The notes below the pieces were generated by a model, which searched no databases, was not told the DNA's origin, and was given only the letters and a program-made list of their open reading frames with translations. The position numbers and the translations under genes were made by a program. Positions 1 to 8,360 of a stretch of DNA of 64,000 bases are shown piece after piece (position 1 is the stretch's first letter; the number at the start of each line of letters is the position of its first letter). The DNA lies in contig NZ_AWWI01000060.1 in assembly GCF_002760615.1 (NCBI RefSeq), positions 186,001 to 250,000 on the forward strand. The letters are read 5' to 3'. Source of the stretch: Puniceibacterium antarcticum (GTDB lineage Bacteria > Pseudomonadota > Alphaproteobacteria > Rhodobacterales > Rhodobacteraceae).

Positions 1-488
1 GCTACCTTATGGCCGATTTCCGCGGCCTGCCGAATGTGTTCATCGTGATGGCGCTGCTGATTGCGGTCTATTCCTTTGTCACGTCGCGCACCACCATCGG
101 GCGCCGCATCTATGCCATCGGTGGCAATGAAAAGGCGGCGATGCTGTCGGGGATCAACAGCCAGAAACTGACCTTTCTGACCTTCGCCAATATGGGTGTG
201 CTCGCGGCACTTGCTGGCCTCGTTTTCGCGGCGCGCCTCAACACAGCGACGCCAAAGGCGGGCGCAGGGTTCGAACTGGACGTGATCGCGGCAGTGTTCA
301 TCGGTGGTGCGTCCATGTCCGGCGGCGTTGGAACCGTGGTGGGCGCCGTGATCGGTGCCTTCATCATGGGGGTGATGAACAACGGCATGTCCATCCTCGG
401 GATCGGTATCGACTGGCAGCAATGCATCAAGGGTCTTGTCCTGCTTGCCGCCGTTATCTTTGACGTCATGAACAAGAAGAAGGGCTGA
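1..488 (+). CDS. Sugar ABC transporter permease, MmsB/GguB type (3' part only)
   Basis: This is the C-terminal part (about 161 residues) of an inner-membrane permease for monosaccharide import. The reading frame is open to the left edge, so the ATG at position 9 is probably internal; full-length members run to about 400 residues. The visible part has several hydrophobic helices and the family signature GGASMSGGVGTVVGAVIGAF. It ends in a typical short basic tail (DVMNKKKG). GguB/MmsB permeases work with a ChvE-type binding protein and a GguA-type ATPase, which presumably lie upstream. The AraD1 gene follows 4 bp later, the same order as gguB-gguC in rhizobia, which points to arabinose/galactose uptake. 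The substrate is inferred. Confidence 0.88.
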   Translation, partial: YLMADFRGLPNVFIVMALLIAVYSFVTSRTTIGRRIYAIGGNEKAAMLSGINSQKLTFLTFANMGVLAALAGLVFAARLNTATPKAGAGFELDVIAAVFIGGASMSGGVGTVVGAVIGAFIMGVMNNGMSILGIGIDWQQCIKGLVLLAAVIFDVMNKKKG

Positions 489-492
489 AACC

Positions 493-1476
493 ATGCTCCT
501 GTCCCAATATCGCAAGCCTGATGGCCAGATCCAGATCGTCGCCCGTGACGGAACCGAGGCGTTTGAGGTCAAAACCGACCTCTCGCTTTATGAGCTTGCT
601 ATGGACTGCGCCGCAAAAGGCGACACCCTGCGCGACCGTATCGCCGCACTTGGCCTGAATGGCGCGGTCGATCTTGAGGCGCTTTATGCGGCGGGCGATC
701 TGCTGCCACCGCTGCTGCACCCCGATCCCGCGCATCTGCATCTGACCGGCACCGGTCTGACGCATCTCGGCTCTGCCTCGACACGCGCGGCGATGCATTC
801 CAAGGCACCGCAGGACGAGACGGATTCGATGAAGATGTTCCGCATGGGGGTCGAAGGTGGCAAACCCGCCAGCGGCATCGGCGTGCAGCCCGAATGGTTC
901 TACAAGGGCACCGGTCATGCGCTGATCGCCCCCGGCCATGCGCTGACCTCGCCCGATTGTGCCGAGGATGGCGGAGAAGAGCCGGAACTGGCCGGCCTCT
1001 ATATCATCGGCGCGGACGGCACGCCGTTCCGGCTGGGCTTTGCCCTTGCCAATGAATTTTCGGATCATGTGATGGAGCGGCAGAACTACCTTTACCTCGC
1101 CCATTCCAAGCTGCGCCCCTGTTCTGTCGGCCCCGAGCTGTTCATCGGCGATCTGCCCGACAGTATCGAAGGCACAAGCAAGATCACCCGCGACGGCACC
1201 ACGATCTTTGAAAAGCCGTTCCTGTCGGGTGAGGGCAACATGTCCCATACCATCGCCAATCTGGAACATCACCACTTCAAATATGGCGTGTTCTGCCAGC
1301 CGGGTGATGTGCATATCCACATGTTCGGCACTGCGACACTGTCGTTTGGCGACGGGATCCGCACCCAGAACGGCGATCTGTTTGAAATCAGCGCGCCCGC
1401 CTTTGGTCTGCCGCTGCGCAATCCGCTGGCCACCACCGCCCTTGCGACGACACCCGTCGCCGTGCGTACATTGTAG
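493..1476 (+). CDS. araD1: AraD1/GguC family protein, probable 2-keto-3-deoxy-L-arabinonate dehydratase
   Basis: 327 residues of the FAH-like AraD1/GguC family. This family is reported to dehydrate 2-keto-3-deoxy-L-arabinonate to 2-oxoglutarate semialdehyde, replacing the unrelated DHDPS-type enzyme of the classical pathway. Conserved features are a GLTHLGSASTRAAMH segment near residues 88-102, an EPELAGLYI stretch, and a C-terminal GDGIRTQNGDLFEI segment. It is a cytosolic enzyme with no signal peptide. It starts 4 bp after the permease and is followed 8 bp later by arabinonate dehydratase, which supplies its substrate, so the genes form one operon. Family membership is clear; the exact reaction rests on context and reported family function. 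Confidence 0.85.
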   Translation: MLLSQYRKPDGQIQIVARDGTEAFEVKTDLSLYELAMDCAAKGDTLRDRIAALGLNGAVDLEALYAAGDLLPPLLHPDPAHLHLTGTGLTHLGSASTRAAMHSKAPQDETDSMKMFRMGVEGGKPASGIGVQPEWFYKGTGHALIAPGHALTSPDCAEDGGEEPELAGLYIIGADGTPFRLGFALANEFSDHVMERQNYLYLAHSKLRPCSVGPELFIGDLPDSIEGTSKITRDGTTIFEKPFLSGEGNMSHTIANLEHHHFKYGVFCQPGDVHIHMFGTATLSFGDGIRTQNGDLFEISAPAFGLPLRNPLATTALATTPVAVRTL

Positions 1477-1484
1477 GAGCCGAG

Positions 1485-3227
1485 ATGTCCTTTACCCCCG
1501 CCACATGGCCCCGTCGTCTGCGCTCTCAGGAATGGTACGGAGGCACCTCGCGCGACAATATCTATCATCGCGGCTGGTTGAAGAACCAAGGCTATCCGCA
1601 TGATCTGTTTGACGGGCGGCCGGTGATTGGCATCCTGAACACCTGGTCCGATATGACGCCCTGCAACGGCCATCTGCGTGAGCTGGCCGAAAAGGTGAAG
1701 GCTGGCGTGTGGGAAGCCGGTGGCTTTCCGCTTGAGGTTCCCGTGTTCTCGGCCTCGGAAAACACCTACCGCCCCACGGCGATGATGTATCGCAACCTGG
1801 CCGCCATGGCGGTCGAGGAAACGATGCGCGCCCAACCGATTGACGGCGCCGTGCTGCTGGTGGGCTGTGACAAGACCACGCCGTCGCTGATGATGGGCGC
1901 GGCTTCGACCGACATCCCGTCGATTGTCGTGACCGGCGGTCCGATGCTGAACGGTTGGTTCCGGGGCGAACGGGTCGGGTCGGGCACGGCGTTGTGGCAG
2001 ATGTCCGAGGATATCAAGGCGGGCAAGATGACTCAGGAAGATTTCCTTGAGGCAGAGCAGGCTATGAGCCGGTCATCGGGCACCTGCAACACCATGGGCA
2101 CGGCCTCGACAATGGCGAGCATGGCCGAGGCGTTGGGGATGGCGCTGTCGGGCAATGCGGCTATTCCGGGCGTAGATTCCCGCCGCCGCGTTATGGCACA
2201 ACTGACCGGACGGCGCATCGTGCAGATGGTGAAGGACGACCTGAAACCTTCTGATATCCTGACGAAAAAGGCGTTCGAGAATGCTATTCGTTGCAATGGC
2301 GCGATCGGCGGGTCCACCAATGCAGTGATCCACCTGCTCGCGCTTGCCGGCCGGGTCGAGGTGGATCTGACGCTGGATGACTGGGACCGGTTGGGCCGCG
2401 ACGTGCCGACCATCGTGAACCTCATGCCGTCGGGTAAGTATCTGATGGAAGAATTCTTTTATGCCGGTGGCTTGCCAGTCGTTCTTAAACGTCTGGGTGA
2501 AGCGGGCATGCTGCACAAGGATGCGCTGACCGTGTCGGGCGAAGCCATCTGGGACGAGGTCAGCGAGGCAAAGAACTGGAACGAGGATGTGATCCTGCCG
2601 GTCGAAAAGTCGCTGGCCGCCTCGGGTGGTATAGCGGTCCTCAAGGGCAACCTTGCCCCCAAGGGCGCGGTGCTGAAACCCTCTGCCGCCAGCCCGCATC
2701 TGATGCAGCACAAGGGCCGTGCCGTGGTGTTCGAGGATATCGATGACTACAAGGCGCGCATTAATGACGACGCGCTGGATATCGATGAAAACTGCGTCAT
2801 GGTGCTCAAGATGTGCGGGCCCAAAGGCTATCCCGGCATGTCCGAGGTCGGCAACATGGGTCTGCCGCCCAAGGTCCTGAAAAAGGGCATCACCGATATG
2901 GTCCGCATTTCCGATGCGCGCATGTCAGGGACCGCCTATGGCACGGTGATCCTGCACACAGCACCCGAAGCTGCGGCTGGCGGCCCGTTGGCCGTGGTGC
3001 AGACCGGCGACATGATCGAGATTGACGTGCCAGCACGGCGCATCCATCTGGATATCCCGGACGAGGAACTTGCCGCGCGTCTGGCTGCCTGGGTCCCGCC
3101 GGTGCCGCAATTCAAGAGCGGCTATTCCAAGATGTTCGTCGACAATGTCGAAGGGGCCGACACGGGCGCGGATTTCGAAGTCCTGAAAGGCCAGCGCGGA
3201 AACGAGGTACCTCGTGACTCTCACTAA
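1485..3227 (+). CDS. araC: L-arabinonate dehydratase (IlvD/Edd family)
   Basis: 580 residues, the usual length of sugar-acid dehydratases in the IlvD/Edd family. These enzymes remove water from aldonates to give 2-keto-3-deoxy acids. The three cysteines that bind the 2Fe-2S cluster in this family appear at C60 (DMTPCNGH), C128 (VGCDKTTPS) and C201 (SGTCNTMGT). The C-terminal ISDARMSGTAYG motif carries the catalytic serine and Mg/substrate residues. Neighbours encode arabinose-type dehydrogenase and 2-oxoglutarate semialdehyde dehydrogenase, so L-arabinonate is the likely substrate, although close relatives also take D-fuconate or galactonate. The 3' end overlaps the next gene by 14 bp. The symbol araC is used in the Azospirillum sense and is not the regulator. 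Confidence 0.9.
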   Translation: MSFTPATWPRRLRSQEWYGGTSRDNIYHRGWLKNQGYPHDLFDGRPVIGILNTWSDMTPCNGHLRELAEKVKAGVWEAGGFPLEVPVFSASENTYRPTAMMYRNLAAMAVEETMRAQPIDGAVLLVGCDKTTPSLMMGAASTDIPSIVVTGGPMLNGWFRGERVGSGTALWQMSEDIKAGKMTQEDFLEAEQAMSRSSGTCNTMGTASTMASMAEALGMALSGNAAIPGVDSRRRVMAQLTGRRIVQMVKDDLKPSDILTKKAFENAIRCNGAIGGSTNAVIHLLALAGRVEVDLTLDDWDRLGRDVPTIVNLMPSGKYLMEEFFYAGGLPVVLKRLGEAGMLHKDALTVSGEAIWDEVSEAKNWNEDVILPVEKSLAASGGIAVLKGNLAPKGAVLKPSAASPHLMQHKGRAVVFEDIDDYKARINDDALDIDENCVMVLKMCGPKGYPGMSEVGNMGLPPKVLKKGITDMVRISDARMSGTAYGTVILHTAPEAAAGGPLAVVQTGDMIEIDVPARRIHLDIPDEELAARLAAWVPPVPQFKSGYSKMFVDNVEGADTGADFEVLKGQRGNEVPRDSH

Positions 3228-4140
3228 ACTTGCCATCATCGGCGTGGGCAAGATTGCCCGCGACCAGCACATCCCGGCCATTGCGGGCAGTGATGCTTTT
3301 GAGTTGGCCGCAACGGTCAGCCGTTCTGGCGGCGCCGACGGCGTGGAAAACCACGAAGACATCGACGCGCTGCTGAACGCACGGCCGGACATCACCGCGC
3401 TGTCGCTGTGCATGCCCCCGCTGCCCCGGTTTGAGATTGCCAAAAAGGCAATCCTCTCTGGCAAGCACACCATGCTGGAAAAACCCCCCGGTGCCACGGT
3501 GTCCGAGGCACTGGCCCTGACGGATCTTGCCGCCGCACAGGGTGTCACGCTGTTTGCAACCTGGCATTCGCGTTATGCTGCCGGGGTTGCGCAGGCCAAG
3601 GCCTGGCTGGCAGAGCGGAAGCTGAATAAGGTCGAGATCATCTGGAAGGAAGATGTGCGCCGCTGGCACCCCGGTCAGGACTGGATCTGGGAAGCGGGCG
3701 GCATGGGCGTGTTTGACCCCGGCATCAACGCCCTGTCGATCATGACTGAAATCCTGCCGGACCCGGTGCACCTGATCTCGGCAACTTTGGCTTTCCCGGA
3801 AAATCGTGATACACCTATCGCTGCTGACCTCACGTTCTCCGGACCTGATGATCTGCGTGTGACCGCCGATTTCGATTGGCGGCAAGAGGGCCCGCAGACT
3901 TGGGATATCACCGTCCAGACCGAGGATGGCACGCTGCGCCTGTCGGATGGCGGCGCGACGCTTCACATCGACGATACGAAACAGGCGCTTGAGGACACCG
4001 GCGAATATCCCGGACTTTATGCCCGTTTTGCCGATCTCATCGCAGCAGGCGACTCCGATATGGACCTGCGCCCGCTGCAACACGTGGCCGATGCCTTCAT
4101 GCTTGGCCGTCGCGACACGGTCGCGGCTTTTCACGACTGA
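3214..4140 (+). CDS. Gfo/Idh/MocA oxidoreductase, L-arabinose/D-galactose 1-dehydrogenase
   Basis: 308 residues. It has an N-terminal Rossmann fold (IIGVGKIARDQHIPAI, residues 8-23) and the Gfo/Idh/MocA signature E89-K90-P91 whose lysine is catalytic. The C-terminal substrate domain carries WHSRYAAGV and WEAGGMGVFDPGIN. These resemble NAD(P)-dependent L-arabinose/D-galactose 1-dehydrogenases, which make the aldonolactone that starts the pathway. The start is GTG at 3214, preceded by an acgagg ribosome site and lying inside the end of the dehydratase gene, which suggests translational coupling. No lactonase is visible in the window, so lactone opening may be spontaneous or encoded elsewhere. 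Confidence 0.85.
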   Translation: MTLTKLAIIGVGKIARDQHIPAIAGSDAFELAATVSRSGGADGVENHEDIDALLNARPDITALSLCMPPLPRFEIAKKAILSGKHTMLEKPPGATVSEALALTDLAAAQGVTLFATWHSRYAAGVAQAKAWLAERKLNKVEIIWKEDVRRWHPGQDWIWEAGGMGVFDPGINALSIMTEILPDPVHLISATLAFPENRDTPIAADLTFSGPDDLRVTADFDWRQEGPQTWDITVQTEDGTLRLSDGGATLHIDDTKQALEDTGEYPGLYARFADLIAAGDSDMDLRPLQHVADAFMLGRRDTVAAFHD

Positions 4141-4154
4141 ACAAGGACTTACTT

Positions 4155-5672
4155 ATGACTGATCTCACCGGACGCCATTTGATTGCAGGAACCTGGGTCG
4201 AAGGTGGCGAAACCTTCCAATCCGATCCCGCCACTGGAACACCGCTGAGTGTCCTGTCCGCAGGGGCAGAACAGGTGGATGCTGCAATGCAGGCCGCCGA
4301 AAACGCGTTTGAGACCTATGGCTATACCACGCGCGAGGTCCGTGCGACTTTTCTGGAAGCGATTGCTGATGAAATTGAGGCGCGCGGCGCGGATCTGACG
4401 GCGATGGGCTCAGCCGAAACCGGCCTGCCCGAGGCGCGTCTGAATGGCGAGCGCGGTCGCACCTGTGGCCAGCTGCGCATGTTTGCCGACCACATCCGCA
4501 AAGGTGACTATCTGGATCGCCGCCACGATGTGGCGCTGCCCGACCGCGCGCCGTTGCCGCGCCCGGATCTGCGGATGATCCAGCGTCCCATCGGCCCGGT
4601 TGGTGTCTTTGGCGCCTCGAACTTCCCACTCGCGTTTTCGACCGCTGGTGGCGACACGGCATCGGCGCTCGCCGCTGGGTGTCCTGTTGTCTACAAGGGC
4701 CATCCGGGGCACCCCGGCACGGGCGAGATTGTGGCGCAGGCCATCGCCGCTGCCATTGAAAAGACCGGCATACCCAAGGGCACCTTTGGCTTTGTGCAGT
4801 CGAATTCCAACGCTGCAGGCGAAGCGCTGGTCAAACATCCGCTGACCCGCGCGGTCGGTTTCACAGGAAGCTATCGCGGCGGCAAGGCGCTGTTCGACAT
4901 CGCCATGGGCCGGGACGAGCCGATCCCGTTCTTTGGTGAACTTGGGGCGATCAACCCGGTTTTCGTGATGGATGCGGCGCTGAAGGCGCGCGGCGCAGAG
5001 ATTGCCAAGGGCTGGGCCGGGTCACTGACCATGGGCGCGGGGCAGTTCTGCACCAATCCGGGCATTGTGATCCTGACAGCTGGAGCCGAGGCAGATGCCT
5101 TTGCCGAGACTGCCACCGCAGCACTTGCCGACACCGGCGCGCAGGTCATGCTGACCGCAGGCACGGCGAGCGCCTTTCACTCGGGCGTCGACACCCTGAC
5201 CAAAAGTGTCGCGACACAGCTGACCGCCAGCACTGAGGCTAAACCGCGTTGTGCCAATCCGGCGATCTTCCGCGTCTCTGGGGCTGACTGGCTGGCGCAT
5301 CCGGAGCTTGCGCATGAGGTGTTCGGCCCCGCAGGTATCCTGATCTTTGCCAAGGATGACGCAGAACGGATGCAGATCGTGCGCAAGCTCGACGGTCAGC
5401 TGACCGTCACACTGCAGATGGACGCGGGCGACACAGATGCCCTGCGCCCGCTGATGCCGGTGCTTGAGCGCAAGGCAGGCCGCCTGCTGGTCAACGGCTT
5501 TCCGACCGGGGTCGAAGTGGCTGATTCCATGGTGCATGGCGGGCCGTTCCCGGCCTCGACAAATTTTGGCGCAACCAGCGTCGGCACTCTGGCGATCCGC
5601 CGCTTTCTGCGGCCGGTCTGTTACCAGAACATGCCCGAGGCGCTGCTGCCGGGGGATCTGACGGAGGAGTAA
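4155..5672 (+). CDS. 2-oxoglutarate semialdehyde (2,5-dioxovalerate) dehydrogenase
   Basis: 505 residues of the aldehyde dehydrogenase superfamily, in the branch that oxidises 2-oxoglutarate semialdehyde to 2-oxoglutarate. Visible motifs are FGASNFPLAFSTAGGDTASA for cofactor binding (from residue 152), the general-base glutamate E262 in FFGELGAIN, and the nucleophile C299 in GAGQFCTNPG. This is the last step of the Weimberg-type arabinose route and feeds carbon into the TCA cycle. It starts 14 bp after the sugar dehydrogenase with an acaaggactt ribosome site and closes the catabolic part of the operon. The same enzyme can serve xylose, glucarate or hydroxyproline routes, so the substrate source is inferred from context. 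Confidence 0.9.
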   Translation: MTDLTGRHLIAGTWVEGGETFQSDPATGTPLSVLSAGAEQVDAAMQAAENAFETYGYTTREVRATFLEAIADEIEARGADLTAMGSAETGLPEARLNGERGRTCGQLRMFADHIRKGDYLDRRHDVALPDRAPLPRPDLRMIQRPIGPVGVFGASNFPLAFSTAGGDTASALAAGCPVVYKGHPGHPGTGEIVAQAIAAAIEKTGIPKGTFGFVQSNSNAAGEALVKHPLTRAVGFTGSYRGGKALFDIAMGRDEPIPFFGELGAINPVFVMDAALKARGAEIAKGWAGSLTMGAGQFCTNPGIVILTAGAEADAFAETATAALADTGAQVMLTAGTASAFHSGVDTLTKSVATQLTASTEAKPRCANPAIFRVSGADWLAHPELAHEVFGPAGILIFAKDDAERMQIVRKLDGQLTVTLQMDAGDTDALRPLMPVLERKAGRLLVNGFPTGVEVADSMVHGGPFPASTNFGATSVGTLAIRRFLRPVCYQNMPEALLPGDLTEE

Positions 5673-5703
5673 AGGAGCGCAGACAACCGACACGAGAGAG
5701 GAG

Positions 5704-5759
5704 GCGGTCCGCAGATGCGGGCCGCAAGAGAGGACTATCTGGGGCAGCACAACGCTGCC
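5704..5759 (+). promoter_or_regulatory. Two hairpins between the catabolic genes and ytfQ
   Basis: The 106-bp gap before ytfQ holds two inverted repeats. The first pairs 5704-5712 with 5717-5725 (gcggtccgc/gcgggccgc, one G-U pair, 4-nt loop). The second pairs 5743-5748 with 5754-5759 (ggcagc/gctgcc, 5-nt loop). Neither is followed by a T-run, so they are not good intrinsic terminators. They could be mRNA processing or stability elements that raise binding-protein expression, or part of an operator. A strong ribosome site (gggaggatt) follows. Confidence 0.4.
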
Positions 5760-5778
5760 GAAATCTGGGAGGATTACC

Positions 5779-6732
5779 ATGACTTTCAAGACACTTATGA
5801 TGACCACCGTTGCCACGCTGGGCCTTGCCGCCGCAGCACAGGCACAGACTGTCGGCTTTTCGCAGATCGGGTCTGAATCCGGCTGGCGCGCTGCGGAAAC
5901 CACTCTGACAAAACAGCAGGCCGAGGAACGTGGCATTGACCTTAAATTCTCGGATGCGCAGCAGAAGCAGGAAAACCAGATCGCGGCGATGCGCAACTTT
6001 ATCGCGCAGGGTGTCGATGCGATCCTGATCGCTCCGGTTGTCGCCACCGGCTGGGACAGCATCCTGGCAGAAGCCAAAGAGGCCGAAATCCCCGTTGTCC
6101 TTCTGGACCGCAAGGTCGACAGCTCGGATGACATGTACCTGACTGCCGTGGGTTCGGACCTGGTACACGAGGGCGAAGTGGCCGGCAAATGGCTGGTCGA
6201 TACCGTCGGTGACAAGGACTGCCGTGTGGTTGAACTCCAAGGCACCACAGGCTCTTCGCCCGCAATCGACCGCAAGACCGGGTTCGAGAAAGGCATCGCA
6301 GGCCATGACAACATCGAAATCGTGCGCAGCCAGACCGGCGACTTTACCCGTTCGGTTGGCAAGGAAGTGATGGAGAGCTTCCTGCAGGCGGAGAATGGCG
6401 GCGAGAACATCTGCGCGCTTTACGCCCACAACGACGACATGGCCGTAGGTGCCATTCAGGCCATCAAAGAAGCGGGCCTGCTTCCGGGCAAGGATATCCT
6501 TGTCGTTTCAATCGACGGCGTGCCGGATATCTTCAAGGCGATGTCCGAAGGCGAGGCCAATGCCACCGTCGAGCTGACGCCGAATATGGCCGGTCCCGCC
6601 TTTGACGCGCTGGCCGCTTACTGGAAAGACGGCACCATGCCGCCGAAATTCATCCAGACCGACTCGGCGCTTTATACCATGCAGGATGATCCGGCAGGTC
6701 AGTATGAGGCCCGCAAGGATCTCGGCTACTGA
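5779..6732 (+). CDS. ytfQ: Galactofuranose-type ABC transporter, periplasmic sugar-binding protein
   Basis: 317 residues with a Sec signal peptide (residues 1-22, ending AAAAQAQ). A type I periplasmic sugar-binding fold follows: TVGFSQIGSESGWRAAET at the N terminus, then QENQIAAMRNFIAQGVDAIL and LLDRKV. This pattern matches YtfQ, which delivers galactofuranose and related sugars to YtfRT-YjfF. It is the first gene of a complete four-gene importer and lies just downstream of an aldose catabolic operon. A strong hairpin follows the stop codon, usual for binding-protein genes that must be expressed more than the membrane subunits. The true ligand (galactose, arabinose, or their furanose forms) cannot be read from the sequence. 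Confidence 0.92.
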   Translation: MTFKTLMMTTVATLGLAAAAQAQTVGFSQIGSESGWRAAETTLTKQQAEERGIDLKFSDAQQKQENQIAAMRNFIAQGVDAILIAPVVATGWDSILAEAKEAEIPVVLLDRKVDSSDDMYLTAVGSDLVHEGEVAGKWLVDTVGDKDCRVVELQGTTGSSPAIDRKTGFEKGIAGHDNIEIVRSQTGDFTRSVGKEVMESFLQAENGGENICALYAHNDDMAVGAIQAIKEAGLLPGKDILVVSIDGVPDIFKAMSEGEANATVELTPNMAGPAFDALAAYWKDGTMPPKFIQTDSALYTMQDDPAGQYEARKDLGY

Positions 6733-6754
6733 TACGTTGACAGCCGTCAATCTT

Positions 6755-6779
6755 CCGGGGTGCAAATTCTGCACCCCGG
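6755..6779 (+). terminator. Intra-operon hairpin/attenuator between ytfQ and ytfR
   Basis: A perfect 10-bp inverted repeat (ccggggtgca / tgcaccccgg, 5-nt loop aattc) lies 22 bp after the ytfQ stop. It is followed by the T-rich run gtcttcttt. It probably acts as a partial terminator or 3'-end stabiliser that keeps binding-protein mRNA above transporter mRNA. Confidence 0.7.
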
Positions 6780-6839
6780 GTCTTCTTTGCGTTCCAGCAT
6801 GAGCCTGACCCTGCGGGGTGCAGGCAGACAGGCCATGAC

Positions 6840-8360
6840 ATGCTTCTGACAATTCAATCCCTGACCAAGACATTTCCCGGCACCAAGGCGCTGGATGGCG
6901 TCAACTTTGACCTTTCTGCAGGCGAGGTGCACGCCCTGTTGGGTGAAAACGGCGCGGGAAAATCCACGCTGATCAAATGCCTGACCGGTGCCTATCGCCG
7001 CGACGAAGGCGAGATGCACCTTGATGGGCGTCTCATTTCGCCGACCTCAACTTCCGAGGCGCAAGAACTGGGTATTGGAACGGTCTATCAAGAGGTGAAC
7101 CTGCTGCCCAATCTGACCGTGGCGCAGAACCTGACCTTTGGGCGCGAGCCGCGCCGTTTTGGGCTGATCAACAGCCGTGCGCAAAAGCTGGCAGCGCTTG
7201 AGATGTTGCAGGGCTACGGCCTCGACATCGACGTGGGCCGCGATCTGTCGAGCTATTCCGTCGCGATCCAGCAGATCATCGCCATCGCCCGCGCCGTGGC
7301 CGTGTCGGGCAAGGTGCTGATCCTGGATGAGCCCACAGCCAGCCTTGATGCCGCCGAAGTGCGGATGCTGTTCGACGTGGTCCGCAACCTGCGCGACCGG
7401 GGTCTGGGCATCGTGTTCGTGTCGCATTTCCTCGATCAGGTGTTCGAGTTGACCGACCGTCTGACCGTGCTGCGCAATGGCCAGCATGTGGTGACGGAAC
7501 AGACGGCGGGCCTCGACCGGCTGCAGCTTATCCATCATATGCTGGGCCGCGATCTAGAGGCGGTCGAAGAGCAGGGGCACACGGGCCACGCACCCATTGT
7601 AGAGCGTCCTGCGATGCTGCATTTCACCGGGATCGGTCGGGCCGGGGTTATAGAACCCTTTGATCTGACCGTGCACGAGGGCGAGGTGATCGGCTTTGCC
7701 GGCTTGCTGGGGTCAGGACGCACCGAAAGCGCTGAGTTGCTGTTTGGCCTGCGCCGCGCCCAGACGGGCGAGGCTCGCGATCAGAGCGGTCCGATATCCA
7801 TTGAAACGCCGCAATCTGCCATCGCCGCAGGCTTTGGGTTTGCCCCGGAGGATCGCAAGACCGACGGCATTGTCGCGGAGCTCTCGATTCGAGAGAACAT
7901 CATTCTGGCGCTGCAGGCGCAGCGCGGCTGGGCACGCCCGCTGCCTCGGGCCGAACAGGACAGGCTGGCGGCAGACTATATCAAACGTCTGGATATCCGA
8001 ACCTCGGACGCGGAAAAAGCCATCGGCGATCTGTCGGGCGGTAACCAGCAAAAGGTTGTTCTGGCCCGCTGGCTTGCGATGAATCCGCGTTTCCTGATCC
8101 TCGACGAACCCACACGTGGCATTGACGTCGGTGCACATGCCGAAATTCTGAAACTGATCGACCGGCTGACCGAAGACGGCATGGCGGTCCTGATCATCTC
8201 ATCCGAGCTGGACGAGCTGGTGGTCGCGGCGGACCGCATCATCGTGGTGCGCGACCGCCGCCATGTGAGCGAGCTGACCGGCAGCGCCGTGACCTCGGAC
8301 ACCATCATGCAGGCCATTGCCGCCGAAGATCATGCACCAGCACAAGAGGTCGCCCGATGA
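6840..8360 (+). CDS. ytfR: Galactofuranose-type ABC transporter, ATP-binding protein
   Basis: 506 residues with two ABC domains, typical of sugar importers of the RbsA/MglA/YtfR group. The first domain has Walker A GENGAGKST near residue 38 and a Walker B ending LILDEPTASLD. The second has the usual degenerate Walker A (GSGRTE), the signature LSGGNQQK and LILDEPTRGIDVG. It powers import through the YtfT/YjfF permeases. Its stop overlaps the ytfT start by 4 bp (ATGA), indicating translational coupling. Confidence 0.93.
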   Translation: MLLTIQSLTKTFPGTKALDGVNFDLSAGEVHALLGENGAGKSTLIKCLTGAYRRDEGEMHLDGRLISPTSTSEAQELGIGTVYQEVNLLPNLTVAQNLTFGREPRRFGLINSRAQKLAALEMLQGYGLDIDVGRDLSSYSVAIQQIIAIARAVAVSGKVLILDEPTASLDAAEVRMLFDVVRNLRDRGLGIVFVSHFLDQVFELTDRLTVLRNGQHVVTEQTAGLDRLQLIHHMLGRDLEAVEEQGHTGHAPIVERPAMLHFTGIGRAGVIEPFDLTVHEGEVIGFAGLLGSGRTESAELLFGLRRAQTGEARDQSGPISIETPQSAIAAGFGFAPEDRKTDGIVAELSIRENIILALQAQRGWARPLPRAEQDRLAADYIKRLDIRTSDAEKAIGDLSGGNQQKVVLARWLAMNPRFLILDEPTRGIDVGAHAEILKLIDRLTEDGMAVLIISSELDELVVAADRIIVVRDRRHVSELTGSAVTSDTIMQAIAAEDHAPAQEVAR

